The translations under genes and the position numbers were made by a program. A DNA stretch of 64,000 nucleotides from Obelidium mucronatum (Eukaryota > Chytridiomycota > Chytridiomycetes > Chytridiales > Chytriomycetaceae), in contig JAIVFH010000003.1 of assembly GCA_025765595.1 (NCBI GenBank), positions 434,001 through 498,000 of the forward strand. The letters are read 5' to 3'. Positions within the stretch are counted from its first letter, which is position 1. Every line of letters starts with the position of its first letter. Below the pieces are notes generated by a model that had not been told where the DNA came from, did no database searches, and saw nothing but the letters and a program-made list of their open reading frames with translations. Positions 31,800 to 43,418 of the stretch are shown here, piece after piece.

Positions 31800-31878
31800 T
31801 AATGACTTGATAGGAGTGGTTTTCACCTAGAGCATCCGATGAGGAGCCCTGGGTTCAATTCCCACTTTTGACCACAGA
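31800..31878 (+). other. tRNA-like module near the right end of the transposon
   Basis: GATAGGAGTGGTT is A-box-like and GGTTCAATTCC is a perfect B box, followed by a CCA-like TTTGACCACA. Stems are imperfect, so a tRNA-derived relic is likeliest. Confidence 0.45.
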
Positions 31879-32115
31879 TTGACTACTATAAAAATTTTCT
31901 TCTCTATTTTCCACTTTATTCTTCCAGAATCAGGGTAACAGACTTGTGGCTACGCATTACTATTTATTTTGTAAAGTTTCCGTAATACCTGCCTTGATGT
32001 AACGTCACATCTGCAGCCACAAGCCTTCACTGTAACGTTACAACTAACAAATTTTTCACGGGCTTTTTTTCAGAAACAAGCCGAGTGTCTGAGTCCCACC
32101 CCCCTGACTATAAGC

Positions 32116-32640
32116 CAGAGCTGGACAGAGAGGATAAAGGAGCGCGTTGTTTATACAAGATAAGCGATTTACACTCGGGAGACAAAGAAGAGCAATAAAG
32201 GTCACTTTCATATGCCGTTATGCAAAACAGTAAAACCCTGTATCAAACCTGGTTGCAAAAAGTCCAGAGAGTATTTATCAGATTTGCCAACTATAATTTT
32301 GAATTGGTCAAAAGTATTGTTGTTGAATTCTTGTGATTTTTATAGCCAAAGTCGACAACAATCATGTGTGACTTGGTGGTTTCAGTTATGCAGTTGCAGT
32401 CAGGAGACCTGCACATAGAACTGCAAGTCACATTCACTGAAACTGAACAACAACAGCAGTGACTGCGATTGATGATAGACGCCACGGCACGAAACAGTGT
32501 TCCGCAGTGTTCCACAGTGTTGGCGGCAGATTTTTATTTTGAAAAATGGAAATGACATACATTTGAATACATGAATACATGTTTTTATTTATGCACATGC
32601 ATTCCTGATGGCCAATAAGTTAGTTATTTTCTACTATTTC
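32116..32640. other. Right flank of the transposon, no gene seen
   Basis: AT-rich; no reading frame of note. It leads to the promoter region of the gene at 32689, which matches the left edge of the island from 32648 on. Confidence 0.5.
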
Positions 32641-32688
32641 GAAACCTCCTGAATAAATATAAAAAACTTTGATTTAATCAATCCATCG

Positions 32689-33965
32689 ATGCGGCGCCGG
32701 TGTTCACCGCGCCTGAAGCTGCTGCTGCTTCTTGTTGGGGTTGCCGCAGTTGTCGCGGCTGGCCTCGCAGCGTTCTCGCAGGCGAAGACGACGGCGACGC
32801 CCGTCGTCACGTATCTCTCGGCGGACTCTGACGCGCAGCGCAATCTCGGCGGCGTGGCGCAGCGGCTCGGGCTGCAGCTGCGCGTCGCGGCGGACGCGCA
32901 GCCGCACGTGTTTGCGGTCAGCGACGGCGACGCGCGCGCGGCGCTTGCGGGCGGCGACGCGGCAGCGCTGTGCGGCGGCGCGGCGGCCGTGGTGCTCGGC
33001 GCGCCGCTGGCGAAGGCGCGCGCGGCGCTGCTGGCGCTCGTCGACGCCGCGGACGCCGCGTGCGCCGCCGTGCCCGTGGTCGTCGTCGAGCTCGCGCGCC
33101 GCTTCGACTACGGCGCCGCCGCGCTGTCGGCCGCCGACGCCGCGGCCTTCGCGCGCCTCGTGCGGCGTCTGGTCGCCGCCCCGCCGCAGAACGTCGTCTT
33201 CGTGGCTGCGAGCGCGTTCTACATCGAGGACATGCGCCTGCGGCTTGGCGTTGCCCCGCAAAACTACGTAATCATCAAGCCGCTGGGAATCTCTGTCGAC
33301 GATGCGGTCGCGCCTGAAGCGGTGGTGCGTGTGTTTCGGTTGCTGCCTTCATTGCGTTGTAAACACTCAAACACCACCGCACAGAAAATGTCGGATGACA
33401 GGATCGGAATCAATCCGAGCATCGATCGCGCTATTTACAATCATTTTATCGAAGACAATAACCAAGTCGCGGCCTATTCTGGCCTTCCGAAACACATTCT
33501 CCGATTCAAAGGCTATGTTGAGTTTCCTTCCCACATTTCATCCGTGGATTTCTATCAACGACTTGCTCATGGGATTCCGCTGGTAATTCCTTCCCCATCG
33601 CTGTTGAAGAGTTTGGTGGAGGTAAAATCTTTTTTTTTTTCTCCTTTTTTTTTTCTGTCCGAATATTGTTTGCCAACATTCGTCAGGCCAAACACCACAG
33701 GCTATTTCCGTACTTTGATGATCTAAACCGCATGTCAATTGCAACAAATCGAAGCTGGTCCGAGTTTGTTGACTATTACGACAAGGATATTGAGAGATTT
33801 GTTTATTACTTTGATACTTTGGACGAACTGGAAATTTTTATTAAAACTGATGCGTCCAAGTTCGACACCAAGGATACCCGTTTGAAGGCTCCTGAATTCT
33901 TTCGGGCCAAAGGGGGTTTTCGCGATCAAGTGGTTGATGCTTGGAGGAAGATTCTTTTGGCCTAG
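32689..33965 (+). CDS. Type II membrane protein, glycosyltransferase-like (GT-B type)
   Basis: Three exons in phase: 32689-33324, 33385-33621, 33687-33965; 383 residues. A short basic N terminus (MRRRCSPRLK) precedes a signal anchor (LLLLLVGVAAVVAAGLAAF), giving a lumenal catalytic domain as in Golgi enzymes. The C-terminal half has INPSIDRAIYNHF, GYVEFPSHISSVDFYQRLAH and GIPLVIPSPSLLKSL, which resembles the donor-binding region of group-1-type glycosyltransferases (E/S...FYE.LA.GIPVV.PS). The first intron is 60 bp and also readable. Exon 1 is extremely GC-rich and Ala-rich, while exons 2-3 have ordinary composition. A decayed copy of its 5' end lies 20 kb upstream. Confidence 0.6.
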
Positions 33966-34091
33966 TGGTAGTCATTCAATTTTGTAGATTATATATATCT
34001 GTAAATAAGAGTAAATAAAGTTAAGTATTTCGTGAGAGTATAGTTTCTGCGATGATGGCCAGATAATAGCTTTTTCAATGTTTCTGGAAGA

Positions 34092-35768
34092 ATGTCCAAC
34101 ACAAACCGAACACAAGCCACAAACTCAGACACAACTGCCTTGAAACAACCGCTTGCCACTATCAATGTCGCGGCATCAGCTCTTCTTGGTAGCCGCGAGG
34201 GTAGCCGAAGCAATCTTTTTCAGGCCGAGCCGAGTTTTGACAGCTCTTTGTTGGCATCTGAAATCAAGAAAAAGTCACAATCAAAGGAACATCTCCAGGA
34301 AGTTTCTCTTTCACTTAAGAAAACTTCTCTTGTTGATGCTGTAAAACCGCCTGTGTATTCAAATAGCTCTGCCAAGGCAGCGCAAGCAATATCTCCAAAG
34401 ACCCTTGTCGAAAAGCTCGCGACATCTCCATCTAAAACGCTTCTTCTCGACGTGAGATCTTTGCAAGAGTTCTTTTCCTTGAGAATCAAAAACTCCGCAA
34501 ACATTATTTTGCCTGGTTTGATTTTGAAGAGAATCAAAAAAGGTGGAATCTCCTCTTTTCAACTCGAGAACTTTCTCACAAATGATGAGTCCAAAAGTGT
34601 GTTTCAAGCATGGACCAATCTCGAGCCGAATGGGTGCTCCATTGTGGTGTATGATGATGAGGTGGAGGAGGATCCAAATTCCGACTCACATATACTTCTG
34701 AAGGGTATTTTGGGTTCTCAGTTACTTGCATCGCGTCCAAGCTTGGATATTTATTTTTTGAATGGCGGATTGAGGGCATTTTCCAAAGAGTCGTCTGCGC
34801 AGAGGTTTCTCGAGGGAACTCAAGTACCTCACCACCTGCCAGAGCTCATCCACCATGGAATGATGGAAGTGAATACTGCCAACATATCTGGTACTCAACT
34901 ACAGCTAAACACCAGTCCATCGTCTGTGATTTCAGATTACTCTACACCAGCATTGACCATCAGCGGGTCCAGCCCAGTGAGCACAACCTTCAGCACCGTT
35001 GCTCCCACCGCCGGAGCAATCGAACCGATTTCATCCTCCCAAAAATCACCCTTCAAATCCACCTCTCTTCCTGTTGGAACACCATCATCATCCCTGAGCA
35101 CCCCATCAAGCGCAAAATCCGCCAAACGCTCCTCATTCACAATCACAATCGCACCCACCCCAACAACAACAGCAGCAGCAGCATTACAGCAACAACTCCA
35201 CACACTTGGATCCATGCCTGAAACTTCATCCCCAGAAACCATTTCCAAACCGGAACATGTGAGTATCATCACAGAGTACCTATGTTTAGGCTCAGAAGTT
35301 GTCCCAACGGCGTCAAACGCTGTTCATCAACTCAAGGAAATGAATATAACGCATGTGTTGAACATGGCCAAGGAAGTGCGTGATGAGGCACTCATGGTTG
35401 GCGATGCAAGTACATTGGGAATCGAATTCAAGTGGATAGGGGTTTACGATCACCCTGATGAGGAGATTGATGGTCCGCTTCGAGAGGGTGTTGCGTTTAT
35501 TGATGATGCGAGGAAATCGAATCCGGGGGCGATCGTGTTGGTGCATTGTAAAGCTGGACGGTCTCGGTCTGTGGCTGTTGTTTTGGCGTATTTGATTATG
35601 GTTCAGAAAATGACTTTGAAGGCTGCGTATGAGTTGGTTAGTACCAAGAGAAATGGGATTATTCCGAATATCGGGTTCATGTTGGCGTTGTTGCATATTG
35701 AGTTGGAAACGTTGGGGTATAACACGGAAGTTTCGGGGTCCAGCTTGAATGGGATGAAGAGTATTTGA
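34092..35768 (+). CDS. Dual-specificity protein phosphatase with N-terminal rhodanese-like domain (MAPK phosphatase type)
   Basis: Single exon, 558 residues. Residues about 95-240 form a rhodanese/CH2-like domain (LLLDVRSLQEFFSLRIKNS, ANIILPGLIL, IYFLNGGLRAFSKE) in which the usual rhodanese cysteine is replaced. A Ser/Thr-rich linker with a poly-Ala/Gln patch follows. Residues about 390-540 are a dual-specificity phosphatase domain: ITEYLCLGSEVVPTA, THVLNMAKEV, and the P-loop VLVHCKAGRSRSVAVVLAYL with the catalytic Cys and Arg (HC-x5-R) and the upstream Asp in YDHPDE. This order is that of MAP-kinase phosphatases, which dephosphorylate the TxY loop of MAPKs. It does not overlap its neighbours. 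Confidence 0.85.
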   Translation: MSNTNRTQATNSDTTALKQPLATINVAASALLGSREGSRSNLFQAEPSFDSSLLASEIKKKSQSKEHLQEVSLSLKKTSLVDAVKPPVYSNSSAKAAQAISPKTLVEKLATSPSKTLLLDVRSLQEFFSLRIKNSANIILPGLILKRIKKGGISSFQLENFLTNDESKSVFQAWTNLEPNGCSIVVYDDEVEEDPNSDSHILLKGILGSQLLASRPSLDIYFLNGGLRAFSKESSAQRFLEGTQVPHHLPELIHHGMMEVNTANISGTQLQLNTSPSSVISDYSTPALTISGSSPVSTTFSTVAPTAGAIEPISSSQKSPFKSTSLPVGTPSSSLSTPSSAKSAKRSSFTITIAPTPTTTAAAALQQQLHTLGSMPETSSPETISKPEHVSIITEYLCLGSEVVPTASNAVHQLKEMNITHVLNMAKEVRDEALMVGDASTLGIEFKWIGVYDHPDEEIDGPLREGVAFIDDARKSNPGAIVLVHCKAGRSRSVAVVLAYLIMVQKMTLKAAYELVSTKRNGIIPNIGFMLALLHIELETLGYNTEVSGSSLNGMKSI

Positions 35769-35817
35769 TTTTATTTGTAATTCTTTTTCTTTTTGGAATA
35801 TATATAAGTATCACAAA

Positions 35818-36853
<1,036 letters not shown>

Positions 36854-37012
36854 CTTTGGTGTGAATAAATTAATATTTATTTTTTTAAATAATTAAAATA
36901 ATAATAATAATAACAAAAAAAAAGCAACGTCTATTTTGGAAATTTTATTGTATTGGGTCGGGAAACTGTACAAAGGTAAAAATTGGAAGGAATCATTGAA
37001 ATACCACGAAAT

Positions 37013-37546
37013 TCAAACCCCAACTCTTCTCAACATCTTGCGGGATCTGTGACACATGCACCCGCTGACCATGATGCTGAGAAATCCAAGGCCAAGGAAG
37101 GCGTAGAGCGCGTAACCCAAGAACATCCCACAAATGGGTCGGACAGTGTCATTAATTTGTGCAATGAGTGTCGCGTTGTTTGTGATGGCAGCGGCAACAT
37201 TTGCATTTCCAGAATACGAACTTACGACTGTATTAATTGCTACAGCTGTAATTTGATCCACACAAATAGTTGTGAGAGTTCCTGGAATCATGGCAGCAGC
37301 TATGAGAAAAATTGCACCCCACGTCGCAATTCCAATGGCAGCACCGAGGTTGTATGAGGCCCTGATGCGTGCTTCAGCATAGCTGAGGCAACAGCAGAGT
37401 GGAATGATCACAAAGAGAGGACTAAGCACGAAAGTGAGCAGTACACCAATTGCGAGGACACCAAAGTTCCACGATGGTGGGGCTTCTTGCGCTTCTTGAT
37501 CACTGTAGACAAGGTACTTTTGATCACTCTCTGGCTGCACGCTCAT
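37013..37546 (-). CDS. Small multi-span membrane protein, unrecognised
   Basis: Single exon, 177 residues from ATG at 37546. Three hydrophobic segments are clear: FGVLAIGVLLTFVLSPLFVI, LGAAIGIATWGAIFLIAAAM and ICGMFLGYALYAFLGLGFL. A CCCC cluster follows the first segment (palmitoylation possible), and CMCHRSRK follows the last. The loop between segments 2 and 3 has N-glycosylation sequons. The layout recalls small tetraspan-like proteins but no family signature is seen. It is divergent from gamma-tubulin, with 88 bp between the start codons. Confidence 0.6.
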   Translation of the reverse strand: MSVQPESDQKYLVYSDQEAQEAPPSWNFGVLAIGVLLTFVLSPLFVIIPLCCCLSYAEARIRASYNLGAAIGIATWGAIFLIAAAMIPGTLTTICVDQITAVAINTVVSSYSGNANVAAAITNNATLIAQINDTVRPICGMFLGYALYAFLGLGFLSIMVSGCMCHRSRKMLRRVGV

Positions 37547-37634
37547 CTCTTTACTATTATTTTTTGATTTCTTTTTTGTTGGGAATTGTCATAAAGGGGG
37601 GGATCTACCAATTTTTGAATTAGTTTATAAAAAA

Positions 37635-39793
37635 ATGCCAAGGTTAGCTCGATTGAGGTACAACACCACCACCACCCCTACTAACACCCACACATCGACA
37701 ACAATCAAACAGAGAAATCATCACACTTCAAGCTGGTCAATGCGGGAACCAAGGTAATGCGCGGGGTCATCCTCAACCCCCCCTGTTCCTAGCTAACTTG
37801 ATTGACAGTTGGCATGGAGTTCTGGTCCATGCTCTGCAACGAGCACGGCATTAACCCAGACGGCATTCTTTCGGAGCATGCCGTAAACAATCCCGCGGAT
37901 GACAGAAAGGATGTGTTTTTCTACCAGGTATCCAAAAAAAAAACAAAAGGAAGACTATAGTTGATGCTTGGGTCAAACTTCCACTCATCGCGTATTTTTT
38001 TTCTTCAAAAGGCCGACGATGAACACTATATCCCACGCGCGATTCTTCTTGATTTAGAGCCGCGAGTGAGTATTTTTTGTTGTGTCTGTCGCTGGGTCGT
38101 TGCCAAAAAGTCTAACGGGCTGTGTCTTGAAAAGGTCATCAATAATATCCTGCAATCGCCATACGCAAATCTATACAATCCAGAGAACATTCTTTTATCT
38201 CAGGATGGAGGCGGTGCTGGAAATAATTGGGCGTTTGGTTTTGCGTCTGGAGAGAAAATTGCTGATGAAGTCTCTGAAATGATTGATAGGGAGGCTGATG
38301 GAAGCGATAGCTTAGAGGTATGGGGTTTATAAGTATGGCTTCAATTCAGAATTATTGAGATGCTATCGCTGTCAGGGATTTATGTTACTCCATTCGATTG
38401 CTGGTGGAACAGGTTCTGGATTGGGCTCCTGGCTTTTGGAATACCTTGGCGATAGATATCCCAAAAAGCTTATTCAGACATACAGTGTGTTCCCAAACAG
38501 TGAAGAAACTTCGGACGTTGTTGTGCAGCCATATAATTCAATGCTCAGTCTCAAGCGTCTTACTCAAAACGCGGACTCTGTTGTTGTTTTGGATAATGCT
38601 GCTTTGAATAGGATCGCGGCAGATAGATTGCGTATCGAGAATCCAACATTTGCCCAAACAAATCAGCTTGTATGTTCGTTTATATTTTTAAAAGCCTTTT
38701 CGTTTATAAATTGGTAATAGGTGTCAACTGTTATGAGCGCCAGTACAACAACTCTTCGTTACCCTGGCTACATGAATAACGATTTGGTTGGATTGTTGGC
38801 ATCTTTGATTCCAACACCAAGATGCCACTTCTTGACAACTAGTTACACCCCGTTTACTACGGATGGTGTTGATCAGGTCTGCATTTTTTTCTGCGCCACC
38901 TGGTCCCTATCTAACAATTGGTCTTTTAACAGTCGAGAAGTGTTCGTAAAACCACCGTGTTGGATGTTATGAGACGATTGCTCCAACCCAACAACAGGAT
39001 GGTTTCTACAAACCCGTCCAAAAAGAGTTGCTATGTGTCTATCTTGAATATTATTCAGGGTGATGTGGATCCAAGCGATGTGCGTTCTCTCTCTTTCCCT
39101 CTTTTTTTTTGGTCATTTGTTTTGATTTGACCCACTTTTCTTTTCTGCTTTTTCCCCCAAAAAAGGTACACAAATCGCTGCTCCGAATTCGAGAACGAAG
39201 ATTAGCTCAATTTATCCCTTGGGGACCTGCCAGCATTCAAGTCGCATTATCCAAAAAGAGTCCCTACGTACAAACTTCTCACAGAGTTTCGGGATTAATG
39301 CTTGCAAACCACACAAGTATTGCTTCAGTAAGATATATATTCAATTTCATTTGTGTGATCTATAGAACGTTTCGTGGCGAATCTGATGAAAAATTCTTTT
39401 AGTTGTTCAAGCGAACCTGTGATCAGTACGACAGACTAAGAAAGCGAAACGCGTTTTTGGATCAATATAAAAAGGAAGCAATGTTTTCTGATGGTTTGGA
39501 GGAATTTGACTCATCAAGGTGACATTTTTTCTCCCTTTTTTTTGGGGTTGACAGTCTGACAAGCTGATTTTCGTTTTCAGACAAGTGGTACAAGAACTTA
39601 TTGCTGAATATGAAGCATGTGAAAGACCGGATTATTTGAGCTTTGTATGTTTCTTTTCTGTTTTTGGTGAATTCTTTTTTTTTCTCAATCTTTTCTGAAT
39701 CATTTAAAATTACAGAATACGGAGGCTGCTGCGGTGGCTCCTGCTGCGGGTGGCCGCCAGAGCTCGGTTGAATTGACTGCGCGTTTGGGTTGA
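37635..39793 (+). CDS. Gamma-tubulin
   Basis: Twelve exons in phase: 37635-37642, 37713-37753, 37809-37927, 38012-38065, 38135-38317, 38376-38669, 38721-38876, 38933-39079, 39166-39327, 39403-39518, 39581-39644, 39716-39793. Landmarks: [56 protein letters not shown], the GTP-binding loop [19 protein letters not shown] and [16 protein letters not shown], which is specific for gamma rather than alpha or beta. Gamma-tubulin forms the ring complex that nucleates microtubules at centrosomes or spindle poles. Length is close to the usual ~450 residues. The first coding exon is only 8 nt long. Symbol would be TUB4/TUBG depending on nomenclature. Confidence 0.95.
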
Positions 39794-39910
39794 ATGATAT
39801 GTTGAAAATGTGTTTGATTGGTATTTATTTTTGAAAATAAAGTGTTTTTCTGTTAATCAAACCAATATTTAATATATAAAAATAGTTGATTACATAATAT
39901 GATTTCATTG

Positions 39911-42900
39911 TCATGTTTGTTTTGCGTTTCGAACCAAAAGGCTGTTAATGTAACGAAAGTTGTTCCACGCAAGTCCAACAGCGCCAAATCCAAAAGTTAA
40001 AAAGAAAGAACCCAGGACAACCATTCCAACATCAACTCCAAGAAACTTTGGAGCATAAACGCTCCATACCATTAAATGCCGACGAAAATGCCCAGCAAGC
40101 GAGGTTGCAACAAAACCCCAGACACCCAAAAAAATTATTCCCAACAAGAACACCGTCCCTAATTCTCTCCTAACCTTGTCTTCAGAGACGCCAGAAACTC
40201 TTCGTTTCCATAACGCCAAAAGCGGAATGGCCAAAATTGCCAGCAACGGTCCTCCAAAAGTATTCAAACTCATAATCACAGGACCCAAAATCCAACTCGT
40301 CTCAAACAGCCCGATAAACGCAACTTCCCATTGAATACTTGCAAGTGTGAATTGGTGACCAGTTGCGAAAAAGAACCTTTGGCCCAACACCATCAACACT
40401 ACTGAAAACAAAAACAGGAGACTGAAAGAACTTGACGCATCGTTGGATCCTTTGCCTGGTTCCTCATCATTGTCCAATTGAGTCTTTCCGTCTATGGTTG
40501 TCCATTCTCTCCATTCATCGCGAAGAACGGCATGCATCTCAATAAGTCCAAGAATTTGAACCATTTCAACACCAAGCATCACACCACCCATTGGTTTTTG
40601 AAACATGGAGAGAACCAGATACGCACAGGAAAGGAAAACGAGATACGCAGAACCAAGTGGATTTTGCAGCCCAAGAATCTGTGTCGGCGCATCGTTGCGC
40701 GGCTGCTTTGCCGTTTCGTTATTTTTCTTGTTTGACAATGATGTTGTCTGATTAGGAGGGACCGTTTTCGTGGAGCCTAGGCAAGTGGGTTCCGACGCCC
40801 AAACATACAGAGACGAAACTGAGCAGGCGAGAAACCCAATTTTTGCCCACCACACCCGGATGCTTTTCATAAACTCCCACGGCCCAACAAACTGTTGATA
40901 CCCATGCAATGTATCCAGTACCCAGTAAATAAATGACACTGAAAGACCGATGGGCAACATATAACCAACGATAAATCCTCCACATGAGTTGAAGGAGTCC
41001 GTGTTTTGAAGGGCACGACGAACAAAAATGAGGACAACAGGAATCATCACCAATAACCCAAAAACCGCAGTGGGACTCGCAACAGAAGAGTTTGGCATGG
41101 CGTTGAAGGTTGGGATGCACGTTTGAGCTTTTTCTTCGCGACACATTGTTGAAGTTTGCGAAAATCTGGTGAGAACCATGAAAAGGAGGGAGTGAAAAAG
41201 AAGCTTCCCATAAGTCTCCTGCTTCCTCGCGTTGAAGGCGATAATAGTCATGTATAAACCAAATGCTTGAAGTAGATGAATGGTAACTGATTCTTCGTAG
41301 ATAGTAAAGCTGTCCGAAGCTGGCACCCCAACCCATAAAACGAGCAATAGAAGCCCCATAAACCAGTGAGGTAAAGATAGTTTCGTTTTTGGAACAGCTT
41401 CAACGGAACGTTTTTTGTGTTTGGAAACAGCAATTTCGACAATTGAAGAAACCACAAAAAAAAGCATCCCGGTTATGATCGACAACACGAGGATTTCATG
41501 ATTTGGAGTTAAAACGGACTCCACTTCATCAGATGGTAGATATCGTACCAGCTCTCGGACGAGGCTGGTTGAGGCTCCCACCGCACCCCCCAAAACGCCT
41601 CCAACAGTGAAAAGAACCATAGATGTCTGTGAAATGACACCGTTGTTGCTCCACCACAGGTACAAAACAAAGCAACTGAAGCCAAGCGTCAAAAGGAATG
41701 TGACAGCCCCAACAAGAATGAGTGGAACGTCGAATCGTGCCCATACCCTACGAGCCGCAAGGAGGGACTTGCGCATGAATTTCATATATTCAATGTAGAT
41801 TGACTTCATGATTTCAATTTCAGAATCCGTAAAATTTGTCTTGCCGTGTCTGGAATTCCAAAACGAGGAATACATTTCTTCTGCTTTGGCAAATTGGACC
41901 GACAAGACATCCACAGAAAAATCAGCGGCCATTCTCTGGTTACTATATTCTACCAAATACGTATGCATTTGAATTGCATTTGTACGCGTAACTGACAGCA
42001 GATTCTCTTCTTTGGACAGCTCTACTCCCTTTTGATTCCTCGATACAAAAAAGAGCTCAGGGATAATAGATCCAAGGTTTCCAAAGGGAATAGGAACGCC
42101 AAGTAGTGACGCCAAGGTGGGTACCAAATCGATCTGGGGCATTGTACGGGTTCCGTCCAAGTAAACATACGGTTCGCCAAAGTTGACTTCCATTGAGTCC
42201 AAGCTGGTCAGAATTCCGTCCAACTCAACGCGCGCGTCTCCCGAACTCTCCCATAGTTTCTGCTTGCTGTACATGAATAGCGCAGCATTGACTTCGTTTT
42301 CGCTATCACCACCATGGTCTCCCTTAGGATCCATTCCTAAAAACACCAACTGGTAAATCAAGTGAGGTTCTATCAAGTTATTTGGTCACACAAACCATGA
42401 TCTCCAAGAATTACCACCAGTGTGTCATTGTCCACCTTTTCAAACACTTGAGTCAGCCATCCTGTTGAACCAGTATTAGCAAATAAGCTTAACTGTTATT
42501 GCCTTATCTGATACCATTCACTTGATCCAGTTTGTCTGCCATGGGCACAGTATCCGGACCGAACGAATGACCGACATGGTCAATTCCGAGAAAGTGAGCA
42601 ACAGCGAAATCCCACTCTTTTTGACGATCAAGAGCAGGCATCAAGTGCTCCACGCATCCATTGTCAACAGTGTGCAAGTCTTGGACGTTGAATGACGGGA
42701 ATGGATAGGATTCGTTGAACTGCGTTGGAAACAAGTTCACCCACGTATCGTCACCCATAAAAAGCAGCGTCCTGTTCAGCCGCCGCATCTGGTCAATGAT
42801 ATTGTCTTCGGTGATCTCGCTGCTTCCAAAGTTTGACCCGGCGTCGACAAACGTCGGCAGCGTTCCCGTCACGAGGGCCTTGAGGCGCTGCATCGTTGTG

Positions 42901-43372
42901 GTCGGCGGGTCGGCGCGCACGCGGAACAGCAGCGCACGGTCCGGCGCGTCGGCCAGCGTCGCCAGCAGCACGGGCAGGCGGCCCTTGAACAGCGGCGCGG
43001 GCCCCGCCGCCGCGCGCCACGGCGTCGCAAAGTCGAAGCGGAACGCGTCGAGCAGCACAACCACTGCGCGCGAGAAGCGGCGCGCCGGCGGCGGCAGCGC
43101 GCCGGTGTTGGCCAGCTCCAGGCGCGCCAGCAGAAACCCGCCCTGCGTCAGCGCTGTTTAGTCACCCCGTCCGCCGCGCCGCGCCGCATCTAAAATACCG
43201 CAAACAGAACGACGCTCGCCGCGTACAGCGCAAGCAGCACGCCGGACAGCAGCCCCACGCAGCCGAGAACGCGGAATGCGCTCTGCCGGATCGGCGTCGG
43301 CTTGTTGTCGCGCGCGGCTGGCGAATGCAGTCGTGCATTGTCACTGGCTGCCTTTCGCTGTCGTGCTTCCAT
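39911..43372 (-). CDS. PIGO: GPI ethanolamine phosphate transferase 3 (PIG-O / GPI13)
   Basis: Four exons in phase: 43372-43199, 43142-42515, 42461-42396, 42336-39911; 1097 residues, close to human PIG-O. After an N-terminal membrane anchor comes the alkaline-phosphatase-like lumenal domain: VVVLLDAFRFDFATPW (metal-binding Asp), DPPTTTMQRLKALVTGTLPT with the catalytic Thr, DAGSNF, MGDDTW, HTVDNG, AHFLGIDHVGHSFGP and GDHGMDPKGDHGG. The C-terminal half has more than ten membrane spans. It transfers ethanolamine phosphate to the third mannose of the GPI anchor in the ER, the site that links to protein. SNFGSSEITEDNIIDQ and the HTVDNG motif favour PIG-O over PIG-N or PIG-G. Exons 1-2 are extremely GC-rich, the rest is not. 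Confidence 0.92.
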
Positions 43373-43418
43373 CACAACGTGTTCGACAAAATTTTTATTT
43401 TTATTCTACTGTAACCAC

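Larger units (their letters stand above)
26956..32106 (+). mobile_element. Complete 5.15-kb DNA transposon with 15-bp TIRs and 9-bp target duplication
   Basis: The left end is CAGGGGGGTGGGACT (26956-26970) and the right end is its exact reverse complement AGTCCCACCCCCCTG (32092-32106). Both are flanked by the direct repeat ACTATAAGC (26947-26955, 32107-32115). Just inside the left end lies a perfect hairpin, GTTTTGCA-4 nt-TGCAAAAC (26981-27000). The interior holds a plus-strand multi-exon transposase-like gene. CAGGG ends and an 8-9 bp duplication suggest the hAT/P/Merlin range; the protein resembles P-type transposases weakly. Confidence 0.85.

Noticed and set aside
32704..33317. Arg-rich frames (115-185 codons) overlapping the glycosyltransferase-like exon 1
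   Set aside because: GC-driven shadow frames; the exon 1 frame continues in phase through two introns.
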